A stretch of 8,018 nucleotides of DNA from Candidatus Faecousia faecipullorum (GTDB lineage Bacteria > Bacillota > Clostridia > Oscillospirales > Oscillospiraceae): NCBI GenBank assembly GCA_018710805.1, contig DVJG01000218.1, forward strand, positions 1-8,018, written 5' to 3'. The position numbers were made by a program, and so were the translations under genes. Under the pieces are notes generated by a model. That model did no database searches. It saw only the letters and a list, made by a program, of their open reading frames with translations, and had not been told where the DNA came from. Within the stretch, counting starts at the first letter, position 1. Every line of letters begins with the position of its first letter. Positions 1-6,618 of this stretch are shown here, one piece after another.

Positions 1-6
1 TGTCAT
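1..6 (-). CDS. Probable 5' end of a leftward gene leaving the window (only Met-Thr visible)
   Basis: On the minus strand an ATG followed by ACA lies at the very edge. It is preceded six bases upstream by AAAGGA (18-13), a good Shine-Dalgarno sequence. A well-formed promoter (94-66) sits at a suitable distance, giving a predicted leader of about 54 nt. Only two codons are inside the window, so the product cannot be identified. The call rests on the combined promoter, ribosome binding site and start codon, not on any protein similarity. The gene would run in the same direction as the isomerase gene at 172-1725 but appears separately transcribed, because a hairpin terminator and its own promoter lie between them. 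Confidence 0.5.
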
Positions 7-44
7 AAGAATTCCTTTCGGTTGTTATTTAGAATGAAGTAAGC

Positions 45-60
45 CGTTGAGGGCTCAACG
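45..60. repeat. 16-bp dyad at the predicted start of the leftward transcript
   Basis: CGTTGAG and CTCAACG are perfect 7-base inverted arms separated by GG. The dyad begins about six bases downstream of the predicted -10 box (71-66), so it covers the expected transcription start near 59. It could be an operator that blocks polymerase. As RNA it could be a short 5'-terminal hairpin (six pairs with a four-base loop) that protects the message. It lacks a following T run on either strand, so it is a poor terminator. The regulator, if any, is unknown. Confidence 0.45.
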
Positions 61-65
61 TTCCT

Positions 66-94
66 ATTGTACTCGAATTTCTGACAAAATTCAA
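66..94 (-). promoter_or_regulatory. SigA-type promoter for the leftward gene at the window edge
   Basis: Read on the minus strand, TTGAAT (94-89) and TACAAT (71-66) are separated by exactly 17 bp. They match the vegetative consensus at 4 of 6 and 5 of 6 positions. The DNA upstream (95-133) is strikingly AT-rich for this genome and could act as an UP element. Transcription should begin near position 59, inside the 45-60 dyad. This is a motif match only. Confidence 0.55.
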
Positions 95-133
95 CTGCAA
101 ATTCACAACTTGTTCAAATTTCCCATGACAATA

Positions 134-156
134 CCCCGGCTGTGCATCAGCCGGGG
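134..156 (-). terminator. Hairpin terminator after the isomerase gene, possibly bidirectional
   Basis: CCCCGGCTG (134-142) pairs perfectly with CAGCCGGGG (148-156) around a five-base loop, giving a very stable 9-bp stem. It begins 15 bases after the isomerase stop codon in the direction of that gene. On the minus strand the tail is only a short mixed TATTGT. On the plus strand the tail (157-175) is more T-rich, as expected of a better terminator facing right. No rightward gene is visible to its left, so its main job is probably to end the leftward isomerase transcript and insulate the promoter at 94-66. Confidence 0.7.
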
Positions 157-171
157 CTTGCGTTTCTTATT

Positions 172-1725
172 TTATTCAGCGGCGGTGTTGCCCAGGAGGA
201 TGTTTTCGTACTGTACCTCCAGAGGATACTTTTCGAGAATCCGGTCCAGCAGGTTGTTGGTCTCGGTCTGGAGCCAGTCGGATTCAGCGCAGACCTTCCA
301 CTTGGGGGCATTTCCCACGTAATACATAATGTGGTAGCCGAAGGGGGTCTTCACAAGGCCCCAGTCACCAGGCGCACGGGTGCCGTCAAAGCACCACTCG
401 TCGAATTCCGCCACCATCTGGCCCTGCTCCACGCCTTCGTAGAGGCCGCCGTTCTGGTTGGAACCGGGGTCCGTAGAGTGCTGGTTCGCAAGGTCAGCAA
501 AACTCTCCTCGGTCTTGTCCCCTGCCAGCCAGCCGTCCAGAATCTCCTGGGCCTTCACCCGGCAGGCTTCCCACTCCTCGTCGGAGTAGGTGGTGTTGCC
601 GCTGTCGTCGGTGGTGCCGCCTTCAGGAGCCAGGAGAATGTGCCGCACGTCCACCAGGAGGGAGTCTTTGGTGATATTCTGCTCTTTGTACTCCTCCTCA
701 TGCTCGGTGTAGAACGTCTCCAGGTCTTTCTCCGTGGGCTTGAGCTTTTCCGTTTCGGCGCTGAAGAATTCCAGTCCCTGATAGTAATCCGTCAGGAACT
801 TCTCATAATCTGCAAATTCCATGCCGGGACCGAATTCTTTCAGAAGCATCTCTTCCAGCGTCATACCGTAGCTTTCGGCGTTTTTGGTAAGCGTATCCTT
901 CAGTTCGTCCAGAAGCTTCTGGCTCTCTTCCCCGATGGTCAATCCTGCCTTCCGGGATTCGGCAGCCATGGCCTGAATCTGCTGCCAGCTGCTCAGGGAG
1001 CACTGCAGGAAGTACTGCTGCCAGGTCATGTCCCCTTCCATGGATTTCTGGGTGTCCAGGCTCTGGGAGAAATCCAAGCCGAAGTAGGGGGCGTAGCCGC
1101 CGTACTGGGTCTGGAACATATAAACCTCCCGCCAGTAGCAGATCTGCAAAATGGCGTTGGTCAGTTCCCCATCGCCCACCGTTGCCACCACGGTGTCCCT
1201 TGCGGCCTTTACGGCGTCATCCTCAGCGGTGTAGGTGCCCTTGCAGGTAGCGTCGTCAGGGTTGCCGTCTTCGGGAATCGTAGGCGGCTCCGTTTCTTCC
1301 GTCTCGGCGGTCTCGCTGGATTCCAAAGCGGCGCCGTCGGAGGGAAGGGTCTGCTCAGGGGCGGCGCTCTGGGTTCCCGCCACAATCAGGGCGATCAGCG
1401 CCGCCACCAGAATCACCACGGCGGCAATGGCCAGGGCCAGCTTGCCCGGGGTGACCTTGGCCTTCTGGGGCTCCGCAGGCTCTTCGGCGGGAGTCTCCTC
1501 AGAGGCTTCCTCGGAGGGAATTTCCGCAGAAGCAGCTTCCTCCGGGGTTTCCTCAGGGGAGGCTTCCTCAGCAGGGGCAGTTTCAGAAACGGCCTCTTGG
1601 GTGGCCTCCTCGGTTACCATTTCGGCTTTTTCCTCTTGGGCGGAGTCGTCCTGGGACTTCCCGCACTGGGGGCAGAACAGGTCCTCGTCGGCCATCTCTG
1701 CGCTGCAATATTTGCAAGTTTTCAT
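172..1725 (-). CDS. Membrane-anchored zinc-ribbon parvulin-type peptidyl-prolyl cis-trans isomerase
   Basis: A 517-residue protein probably assisting folding of exported proteins outside the membrane. Residues 1-23 form a zinc ribbon (C4-x2-C7, C18-x2-C21). Residues 24-88 are an acidic Glu/Ala/Pro-rich linker. Residues 96-117 form one hydrophobic helix preceded by lysines, so the N terminus should be cytoplasmic and the rest outside. Residues about 170-345 are a helical, SurA/PrsA-like chaperone region. Residues about 358-476 are a PpiC rotamase domain, starting with V-D-V-R-H362-I-L-L and ending with F-G-Y-H-I. There is no lipobox cysteine, so unlike classic PrsA it is not a lipoprotein. The start is fixed by GAGGAG (1736-1731), five bases upstream, and by the zinc ribbon beginning at residue 4. 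It is a single-gene unit with its own promoter and terminator. Family assignment is confident; substrates are unknown. Confidence 0.88.
   Translation of the reverse strand: MKTCKYCSAEMADEDLFCPQCGKSQDDSAQEEKAEMVTEEATQEAVSETAPAEEASPEETPEEAASAEIPSEEASEETPAEEPAEPQKAKVTPGKLALAIAAVVILVAALIALIVAGTQSAAPEQTLPSDGAALESSETAETEETEPPTIPEDGNPDDATCKGTYTAEDDAVKAARDTVVATVGDGELTNAILQICYWREVYMFQTQYGGYAPYFGLDFSQSLDTQKSMEGDMTWQQYFLQCSLSSWQQIQAMAAESRKAGLTIGEESQKLLDELKDTLTKNAESYGMTLEEMLLKEFGPGMEFADYEKFLTDYYQGLEFFSAETEKLKPTEKDLETFYTEHEEEYKEQNITKDSLLVDVRHILLAPEGGTTDDSGNTTYSDEEWEACRVKAQEILDGWLAGDKTEESFADLANQHSTDPGSNQNGGLYEGVEQGQMVAEFDEWCFDGTRAPGDWGLVKTPFGYHIMYYVGNAPKWKVCAESDWLQTETNNLLDRILEKYPLEVQYENILLGNTAAE
1462..1656 (-). 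repeat. Low-complexity repeats encoding the acidic Glu/Ala/Pro linker
   Basis: This part of the isomerase gene encodes residues 24-88, made almost entirely of Glu, Ala, Pro, Ser and Thr in degenerate units such as EEAS, EEAA and EETP. At DNA level the 11-mer GAGGCTTCCTC occurs at 1502-1512 and again at 1559-1569, 57 bp or 19 codons apart, with a close variant at 1533-1542. The segment probably grew by slippage or unequal exchange and acts as a flexible, negatively charged spacer between zinc ribbon and membrane helix. Confidence 0.6.
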
Positions 1726-1762
1726 GTAGGCTCCTCGTTTCTACGAAAAAATAAACGTAAGT

Positions 1763-1791
1763 AGTTTACCACGGCAGACGCAAGAATGCAA
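1763..1791 (-). promoter_or_regulatory. Extended -10 promoter for the isomerase gene
   Basis: On the minus strand, TTGCAT (1791-1786) and TAAACT (1768-1763) are 17 bp apart, and TGG directly precedes the -10 box, giving an extended -10 element. The hexamers match consensus only 3/6 and 4/6, so the extended element would matter. The predicted start near 1756 gives a leader of about 30 nt, with the Shine-Dalgarno sequence at 1736-1731. Confidence 0.45.
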
Positions 1792-1830
1792 GGCGAAACA
1801 CAGATTGTTTACAAATAACTGCCTTTGGCC

Positions 1831-1859
1831 TTGCAAAAGACAGGGAAAAATGGTATTAT
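1831..1859 (+). promoter_or_regulatory. Extended -10 promoter for the miaB-mutS-CPBP-mutL operon
   Basis: TTGCAA (1831-1836) and TATTAT (1854-1859) are separated by 17 bp, matching consensus 4/6 and 5/6, and TGG at 1851-1853 supplies an extended -10 motif. Transcription should start near 1866, giving a short leader of about 28 nt that contains AAAAGGAG (1879-1886) but has no room for a riboswitch or attenuator. No other promoter is obvious before the right edge, so all four genes probably depend on it. Confidence 0.6.
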
Positions 1860-1893
1860 AAATTGATATCGTACCGTTAAAAGGAGCGCTCCC

Positions 1894-3327
1894 ATGAATA
1901 CGAAAACCACCGTCATTTCCCAGGAAGAACTACAGGGGCAGTTTGCCTATTGTGATAAAATCGCATCCTATTGGCAGGAAAAAAACCGGGTTCCGAAGGC
2001 CTATGTGGAGACCTACGGCTGCCAGCAGAATGAGGCCGACTCCGAAAAGCTCCGGGGCTACCTCTGCCAGTGCGGCTACGCCATTGCAGGAGAGGCCGAA
2101 GGGGCTGATGTGGTGATTATGAACACCTGCGCCATCCGGGAGCACGCAGAGCAGCGGGTTTTCGGCAATCTGGGCGCCCTGACCCACACCAAGCGCCGTC
2201 ACCCGGAGCAGAAAATTTTCCTCTGCGGCTGTATGGCCGGGGAGACCAAGGTCTCCGACCGGATCAAAAAAAGCTACCCCCATGTGGACGGTGTTTTTTC
2301 CACCCACCATTTGTGGCAGTTCCCGGAAATCTTGTGGAACGTCCTGAACCAGAAAAAGCGCCAGTTCTACATTGCCGACGAACCCGGCTCCATTGCCGAG
2401 GGCATCGCCCAGGTTCGCGACTCCAAGCTCAAAGCCTGGGTGTCCATTATGTACGGCTGCAACAATTTCTGCACCTACTGCATCGTGCCCTACGTCCGGG
2501 GCCGGGAGCGGAGCCGCCGTCCGGAGAACATTTTGAAGGAGTGCCGGGAGCTGATTGCCTCCGGCGTCAAGGAGATCACCCTTTTAGGTCAGAATGTCAA
2601 TTCCTACGGAAAAGATTTGGACTGCGGCATGGACTTTGCAGACCTGCTGGCAGAAATCGCCCGGCTTCCCGGGGACTTTCTCATCCGCTTCATGACCAGC
2701 CATCCCAGAGATGCCTCCGAGAAGCTCTTTGACACCATGGCAAAGTACCCCAAAATTGCAAAGCAGCTCCACCTGCCCTTCCAGTCCGGCTCCAGCCGGG
2801 TGCTCAAGGCTATGAACCGCCACTATGACCGGGAAACCTACCTCTCCAAAGTCCGGTATGCCAAAAACGTGATGCCCGATCTGGTGCTGACCTCCGACGT
2901 CATTGTGGGCTTCCCCGGAGAGACGGAAGCGGAGTTTGAAGAGACCATGAGCCTCATTGAAAAGGTCCGCTACGACGCTCTGTTCACCTTCATCTTCTCC
3001 CCCAGGCCCGGCACCCCTGCGGCAAGCATGGAAGATACCACCCCAAAAGAAGAGAAAAACCGCCGGTTTGACAAGCTCTGCGCCGCCCAGAATGCCATCT
3101 CCGAGGAGATTCACAAGAGCTACATCGGAAAGACCCTTCGGTGTTTGGTTGACGGCAGGGAAGAGAGCCTGCTCACCGCCCGAACCGAAGGCGGCCGTCT
3201 GGTGCGCTTCCCCGGAGCGGAAGCCCTCATCGGCACCTACCAAAATATCACCATCACCGGAGCCAACACCTGGAGCCTGACCGGGGAACGAAAGAAAGAG
3301 GAAGAAAATGGCGAAACCAGCAAATGA
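1894..3327 (+). CDS. miaB: tRNA-2-methylthio-N6-dimethylallyladenosine synthase MiaB
   Basis: A cytoplasmic radical-SAM methylthiotransferase that adds a methylthio group to i6A at position 37 of tRNAs reading UNN codons, steadying codon-anticodon pairing. The 477-residue protein has the full family layout. The N-terminal MTTase domain has cluster cysteines C43 (TYGC), C79 (NTC) and C113 (GCM). The radical-SAM domain has C189-x3-C193-x2-C196, and a C-terminal TRAM domain spans about 408-466. The roughly 35-residue stretch before the MTTase domain resembles other Firmicute MiaB proteins. The start has AAAAGGAG seven bases upstream. The order of motifs and the N-T-C-A-I-R-E segment favour MiaB over its paralogues MtaB and RimO. 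It is the first gene of the operon, and its last 20 bases overlap mutS, suggesting translational coupling. No damaged motif is seen. Confidence 0.96.
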   Translation: MNTKTTVISQEELQGQFAYCDKIASYWQEKNRVPKAYVETYGCQQNEADSEKLRGYLCQCGYAIAGEAEGADVVIMNTCAIREHAEQRVFGNLGALTHTKRRHPEQKIFLCGCMAGETKVSDRIKKSYPHVDGVFSTHHLWQFPEILWNVLNQKKRQFYIADEPGSIAEGIAQVRDSKLKAWVSIMYGCNNFCTYCIVPYVRGRERSRRPENILKECRELIASGVKEITLLGQNVNSYGKDLDCGMDFADLLAEIARLPGDFLIRFMTSHPRDASEKLFDTMAKYPKIAKQLHLPFQSGSSRVLKAMNRHYDRETYLSKVRYAKNVMPDLVLTSDVIVGFPGETEAEFEETMSLIEKVRYDALFTFIFSPRPGTPAASMEDTTPKEEKNRRFDKLCAAQNAISEEIHKSYIGKTLRCLVDGREESLLTARTEGGRLVRFPGAEALIGTYQNITITGANTWSLTGERKKEEENGETSK

Positions 3328-5911
3328 ACTGACCCCCATGCGGCGGCAGTACCAGGAAATCAAGGAGCAGAATAAGGACTGCATTCTCTTCTTCCGCCTT
3401 GGCGATTTTTACGAGATGTTTGATGAGGACGCAAGACTCGCCGCCCGGGAGCTGGACCTGACCCTCACCACCCGGGACCGCGGCAAGCCCAAGGAAGAGC
3501 AGACTCCTATGTGCGGCGTGCCCTACCACAGCGTGGATTCCTACATTGCGCGCCTGGTTCAGAAGGGCTACAAGGTTGCCATCTGCGAGCAGATGACGGA
3601 CCCGGCCCTTACAAAGGGGCTTGTGGAACGGGAGATTACCCGCATTGTAACCCCCGGCACCGTGACGGAAAGCTGTATGCTGGAAGAGAGCAAAAATAAC
3701 TACATGGCCTGCATTTACGGCCAGGGCGGCAAATTCGGCCTGGCCTTCTGCGATGTGTCCACAGGCGCCTTCTACGCCACCTCCTGCGCGGAGGAACAGA
3801 GCGTCGTCTCGGAGCTGGGCCGCTTTGCCCCCAGCGAAGTGCTGCGCTTCGGCGAAGGAACCGACGGCGAAACCATCAGCGACGCCCTGTTTCACCGTCT
3901 GAACTGCTGTGTGGACGAGGGCAAGGCAGCGCAGTTCTCTCTGGAAAGCGCAGAGGAACTGCTGGAACGCCACTTTGGTCACAGCCTTGCAGACCTTGGC
4001 ATTGCGGGAATGCCCGAGGTCATCACCGCCGGCGGCGCACTTCTGCAGACGCTGCTGACCCTGCAGAAAAACGACCTGCGGCACATCCGGGAACTGGGGT
4101 ATTACACCACCGGAAAGTTCATGGAGCTGGATCTGGACGCCAGACGGAACCTGGAGCTTACGGAGACCATGCGCTCCAAGGAGAAACGCGGGACCCTTCT
4201 CTGGGTTCTGGACAAGACCCACACCGCCATGGGCGGCCGAATGCTCCGGTCCTGGCTGGAAAAGCCCCTGCTGGAAGTGGGAGAGATCACCCGCCGTCAG
4301 GGGGCTGTAGAGGAACTGGTGGATTCCGTCATGGTCCGCGGCGAGCTGGAAGAGGCCCTGAAAGAGGTCACCGACCTGGAGCGGGTCATGACAAGAATCG
4401 TCACCGGCACCGTCAACGCCCGGGACCTTCTGGGCTTTGCCCGGGGCCTGCGGGCACTGCCGGAGGTAAAGGGCCAGCTTTCCGGGTGCTCCGCGCCCTT
4501 GCTCAAAAAACTGGAAGAAGCCATGGACCCCCTGACGGACTGCGCCGAACGCATTGAATCCACCATTGTGGACGAACCGCCGCTGACCATCCGGGAGGGC
4601 GGCATCATCCGAAAAGGCGCAAGCATGGAAGCCGACCGGCTTCGGGATATTATGGAGGGCGGAAGCGGCACCATTGCCGCCATTGAAGCCTCCGAGCGGG
4701 AAAAGACGGGGATTCGCACCCTGAAAGTTGGCTTTAACCGGGTGTTCGGCTATTATATCGAGGTTTCCAAGTCCTTCATGGACCAGGTCCCTGCCAGCTA
4801 CATCCGCAAGCAGACCCTTGCCAACTGCGAGCGCTACATCACCCAGGAGCTAAAAGAGCTGGAAAACCAGGTCCTCACAGCCAAGGACCGCCTGACGGCT
4901 CTGGAATATCAGATTTTCACGGAGCTGCGGGTCTTTTTGGCCCAGCAGGCCCCCAGGGTCCAGCAGACCGCCGCCGCCGTGGCGGCAGTGGACTGCCTCT
5001 GCTCTCTTGCCTCCGTGGCGGTTCAGCGGGGCTACTGCCGGCCGCAGATTACCCTGGGCCGGGAAATTTCCATTACCGACGGCCGCCATCCGGTGGTGGA
5101 GGCCATGCTGAAAGATTCCCTGTTCGTGCCCAACGACACGAAAATCGGCTCCGAAAAAGATACGGTTTGCATTATCACAGGCCCCAACATGGCAGGTAAG
5201 TCCACCTATATGCGTCAGGTGGCCTTGATTGTCCTCATGGCGCAGATGGGCTCCTTTGTACCTGCCAGGTCCGCCGAAATCGGTCTGGTGGATCGGGTGT
5301 TTACCAGAATCGGTGCCAGTGACGACCTGGCTTCCGGTCAGTCCACCTTCATGGTGGAAATGGCGGAGGTGGCCTCCATTCTCAAATACGCCACCGCAAG
5401 GAGCCTGCTCATTCTGGACGAAATCGGCCGGGGCACCTCCACCTACGACGGCATGGCCATTGCCCGGGCGGTGCTGGAATACGCCGCCAACCCCAAGCGC
5501 CTGGGAGCAAAAACCCTCTTTGCCACCCATTACCATGAGCTCTCTTCCATGGAAGATAAGCTCCCCAATGTAAAAAATTACAACATCGCCGTGAAAAAAC
5601 GGGGCGACCAAATGATTTTCCTCCGGAAAATCGTGCCGGGAGCCACCGATGACAGCTACGGCATCGAGGTCGCCAAGCTGGCGGGAATTCCCAATGCCGT
5701 GATTTCCCGGGCCCGGGAAATCCTCACCGAATTGGAAGAGGCCGGCCCGGCGCCCATGGCTGCGCCCCAAAAAGCGCCTGAGGACCAGGTAAGTCTGCTG
5801 GACCTGTCGGGCCAGCGGGTGGCGGCGGCCCTTTCCGCCATTTCCGTGGAGACTCTGACCCCCATCGAGGCCATGAACGAACTCTATAAACTGAAAAAAT
5901 TGCTGGATTGA
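3308..5911 (+). CDS. mutS: DNA mismatch repair ATPase MutS
   Basis: MutS scans DNA for mispairs and small loops, then clamps and recruits MutL. The 867-residue length is typical of MutS1. The mismatch-reading motif F34-Y35-E36 lies in GDFYEMF, with F34 and E36 equivalent to the residues that stack on and contact the mismatch. Connector and lever/clamp regions follow (G481-Y-Y-I-E485 in the lever/clamp). The ATPase domain has Walker A G625-P-N-M-A-G-K631-S-T, the signature loop near S671-T680, Walker B with D704-E705, and the switch histidine H741 in ATHYHE. Near the C terminus Q827-V-S-L-L resembles a sliding-clamp binding motif, followed by the usual dimerising helices ending in LYKLKKLL. 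The start has AGAGG six bases upstream and lies inside the miaB end. The second in-frame ATG (residue 11) is less likely, since relatives also carry residues before T-P-M. Confidence 0.97.
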   Translation: MAKPANELTPMRRQYQEIKEQNKDCILFFRLGDFYEMFDEDARLAARELDLTLTTRDRGKPKEEQTPMCGVPYHSVDSYIARLVQKGYKVAICEQMTDPALTKGLVEREITRIVTPGTVTESCMLEESKNNYMACIYGQGGKFGLAFCDVSTGAFYATSCAEEQSVVSELGRFAPSEVLRFGEGTDGETISDALFHRLNCCVDEGKAAQFSLESAEELLERHFGHSLADLGIAGMPEVITAGGALLQTLLTLQKNDLRHIRELGYYTTGKFMELDLDARRNLELTETMRSKEKRGTLLWVLDKTHTAMGGRMLRSWLEKPLLEVGEITRRQGAVEELVDSVMVRGELEEALKEVTDLERVMTRIVTGTVNARDLLGFARGLRALPEVKGQLSGCSAPLLKKLEEAMDPLTDCAERIESTIVDEPPLTIREGGIIRKGASMEADRLRDIMEGGSGTIAAIEASEREKTGIRTLKVGFNRVFGYYIEVSKSFMDQVPASYIRKQTLANCERYITQELKELENQVLTAKDRLTALEYQIFTELRVFLAQQAPRVQQTAAAVAAVDCLCSLASVAVQRGYCRPQITLGREISITDGRHPVVEAMLKDSLFVPNDTKIGSEKDTVCIITGPNMAGKSTYMRQVALIVLMAQMGSFVPARSAEIGLVDRVFTRIGASDDLASGQSTFMVEMAEVASILKYATARSLLILDEIGRGTSTYDGMAIARAVLEYAANPKRLGAKTLFATHYHELSSMEDKLPNVKNYNIAVKKRGDQMIFLRKIVPGATDDSYGIEVAKLAGIPNAVISRAREILTELEEAGPAPMAAPQKAPEDQVSLLDLSGQRVAAALSAISVETLTPIEAMNELYKLKKLLD

Positions 5912-5915
5912 CACT

Positions 5916-6614
5916 ATGAAAAAAAACCGCACCCTTTGCCCCGGCCCCAGCGGCCAGGAGACCATAGCCGGATTCGGCTATATGGCCTTCCAGTTTCTGT
6001 TTTTTCCCTCCCTTCTCTTCTGGTGCAACGGAAAACTCAGCCATCCCTTAAACGACGCAGAGCTGAATTTTCTGTTTTACCTGCTGAATTTCCTGGCGGT
6101 TCTTCTGATTTTCCACGACTTTCTGGGAAAATCCATCCGTCAGGTCATGGAGCACCCGGCCTATTTCTGCCAGGCGGTGATTTTGGGCCTGGCGGCCTAC
6201 TATGCCTGCCGTATCTGTACGGTGTTCGTTATCTCCCGGCTGTCCCCAGACTATCAAAACTACAACGACGCCGCCATCGCCAGTATGGAAAGCGGGAGCT
6301 TCTTTCTCACCGGCCTCAGCACCGTGATTTTGGCTCCGCCGGTGGAGGAGTGCTATTTCCGGGGGCTCATTTTCCGGAACCTCCATTCCCGGTCCCCCTG
6401 GGCAGCCTACCTTGTCTCCATGGCGGCCTTCGCCCTGGTCCACATTCTGGGCTATATCGAGATCTACAGCCCCCTGAATCTGACTCTGGCGGTTCTTGAG
6501 TACCTTCCCGCCGGACTGTGCCTTGCCTGGGCCTACGGAAAAGGCGGCACCATCGCCGCCCCCATCGTCGTCCACGCCCTGATCAATTTTGCAAGTATCC
6601 GAACACTGAGGTGA
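5916..6614 (+). CDS. CPBP-family intramembrane metalloprotease (Abi/Rce1-like)
   Basis: A 232-residue polytopic membrane protein with all three CPBP signatures: E144-E145-x3-R149, F172-x3-H176 and H220-x3-N224. In this family the glutamate and histidines form the intramembrane catalytic or metal site, as in the Rce1 CAAX protease. Hydrophobic segments lie near residues 18-37, 50-67, 85-108, 128-145, 160-180, 185-205 and 210-228. Bacterial members are linked to bacteriocin self-immunity, peptide processing or membrane protein turnover, but the substrate here cannot be told. The gene starts four bases after the mutS stop and lacks a clear Shine-Dalgarno sequence (only GGA at 5905-5907). It is therefore probably translated by ribosomes that have just finished mutS. 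Its base composition resembles its neighbours, giving no sign of recent transfer. Family is confident; role in a mismatch repair operon is unknown. Confidence 0.88.
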   Translation: MKKNRTLCPGPSGQETIAGFGYMAFQFLFFPSLLFWCNGKLSHPLNDAELNFLFYLLNFLAVLLIFHDFLGKSIRQVMEHPAYFCQAVILGLAAYYACRICTVFVISRLSPDYQNYNDAAIASMESGSFFLTGLSTVILAPPVEECYFRGLIFRNLHSRSPWAAYLVSMAAFALVHILGYIEIYSPLNLTLAVLEYLPAGLCLAWAYGKGGTIAAPIVVHALINFASIRTLR

Positions 6615-6618
6615 GTTT

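Noticed and set aside
114..117. Lipobox in the isomerase (I-V-A-G at residues 114-117)
   Set aside because: The next residue is Thr, not Cys, so it cannot be lipidated; the helix is treated as a signal anchor.
142..1764. A 540-codon plus-strand open frame covering the whole isomerase gene
   Set aside because: It is antisense to a gene with clear zinc ribbon, membrane helix and rotamase domains. Its translation is Leu/Gly/Val/Phe-rich with no recognisable domain, as expected from a GC-biased shadow frame, and its start lies inside the terminator hairpin.
1805..1814. TTGT-TT-ACAA inverted repeat as an operator
   Set aside because: Arms of only four bases in AT-rich DNA are expected by chance; I mention it only as context for the divergent promoters.
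3254..4222. A 322-codon minus-strand open frame inside mutS
   Set aside because: Antisense shadow of a well-conserved gene, with no family motifs and no promoter of its own.
4850..5965. A 371-codon minus-strand open frame across the mutS end and CPBP start
   Set aside because: It crosses a gene junction and is the complement of the MutS ATPase region; the His/Gly-rich translation looks like an artefact of codon bias.
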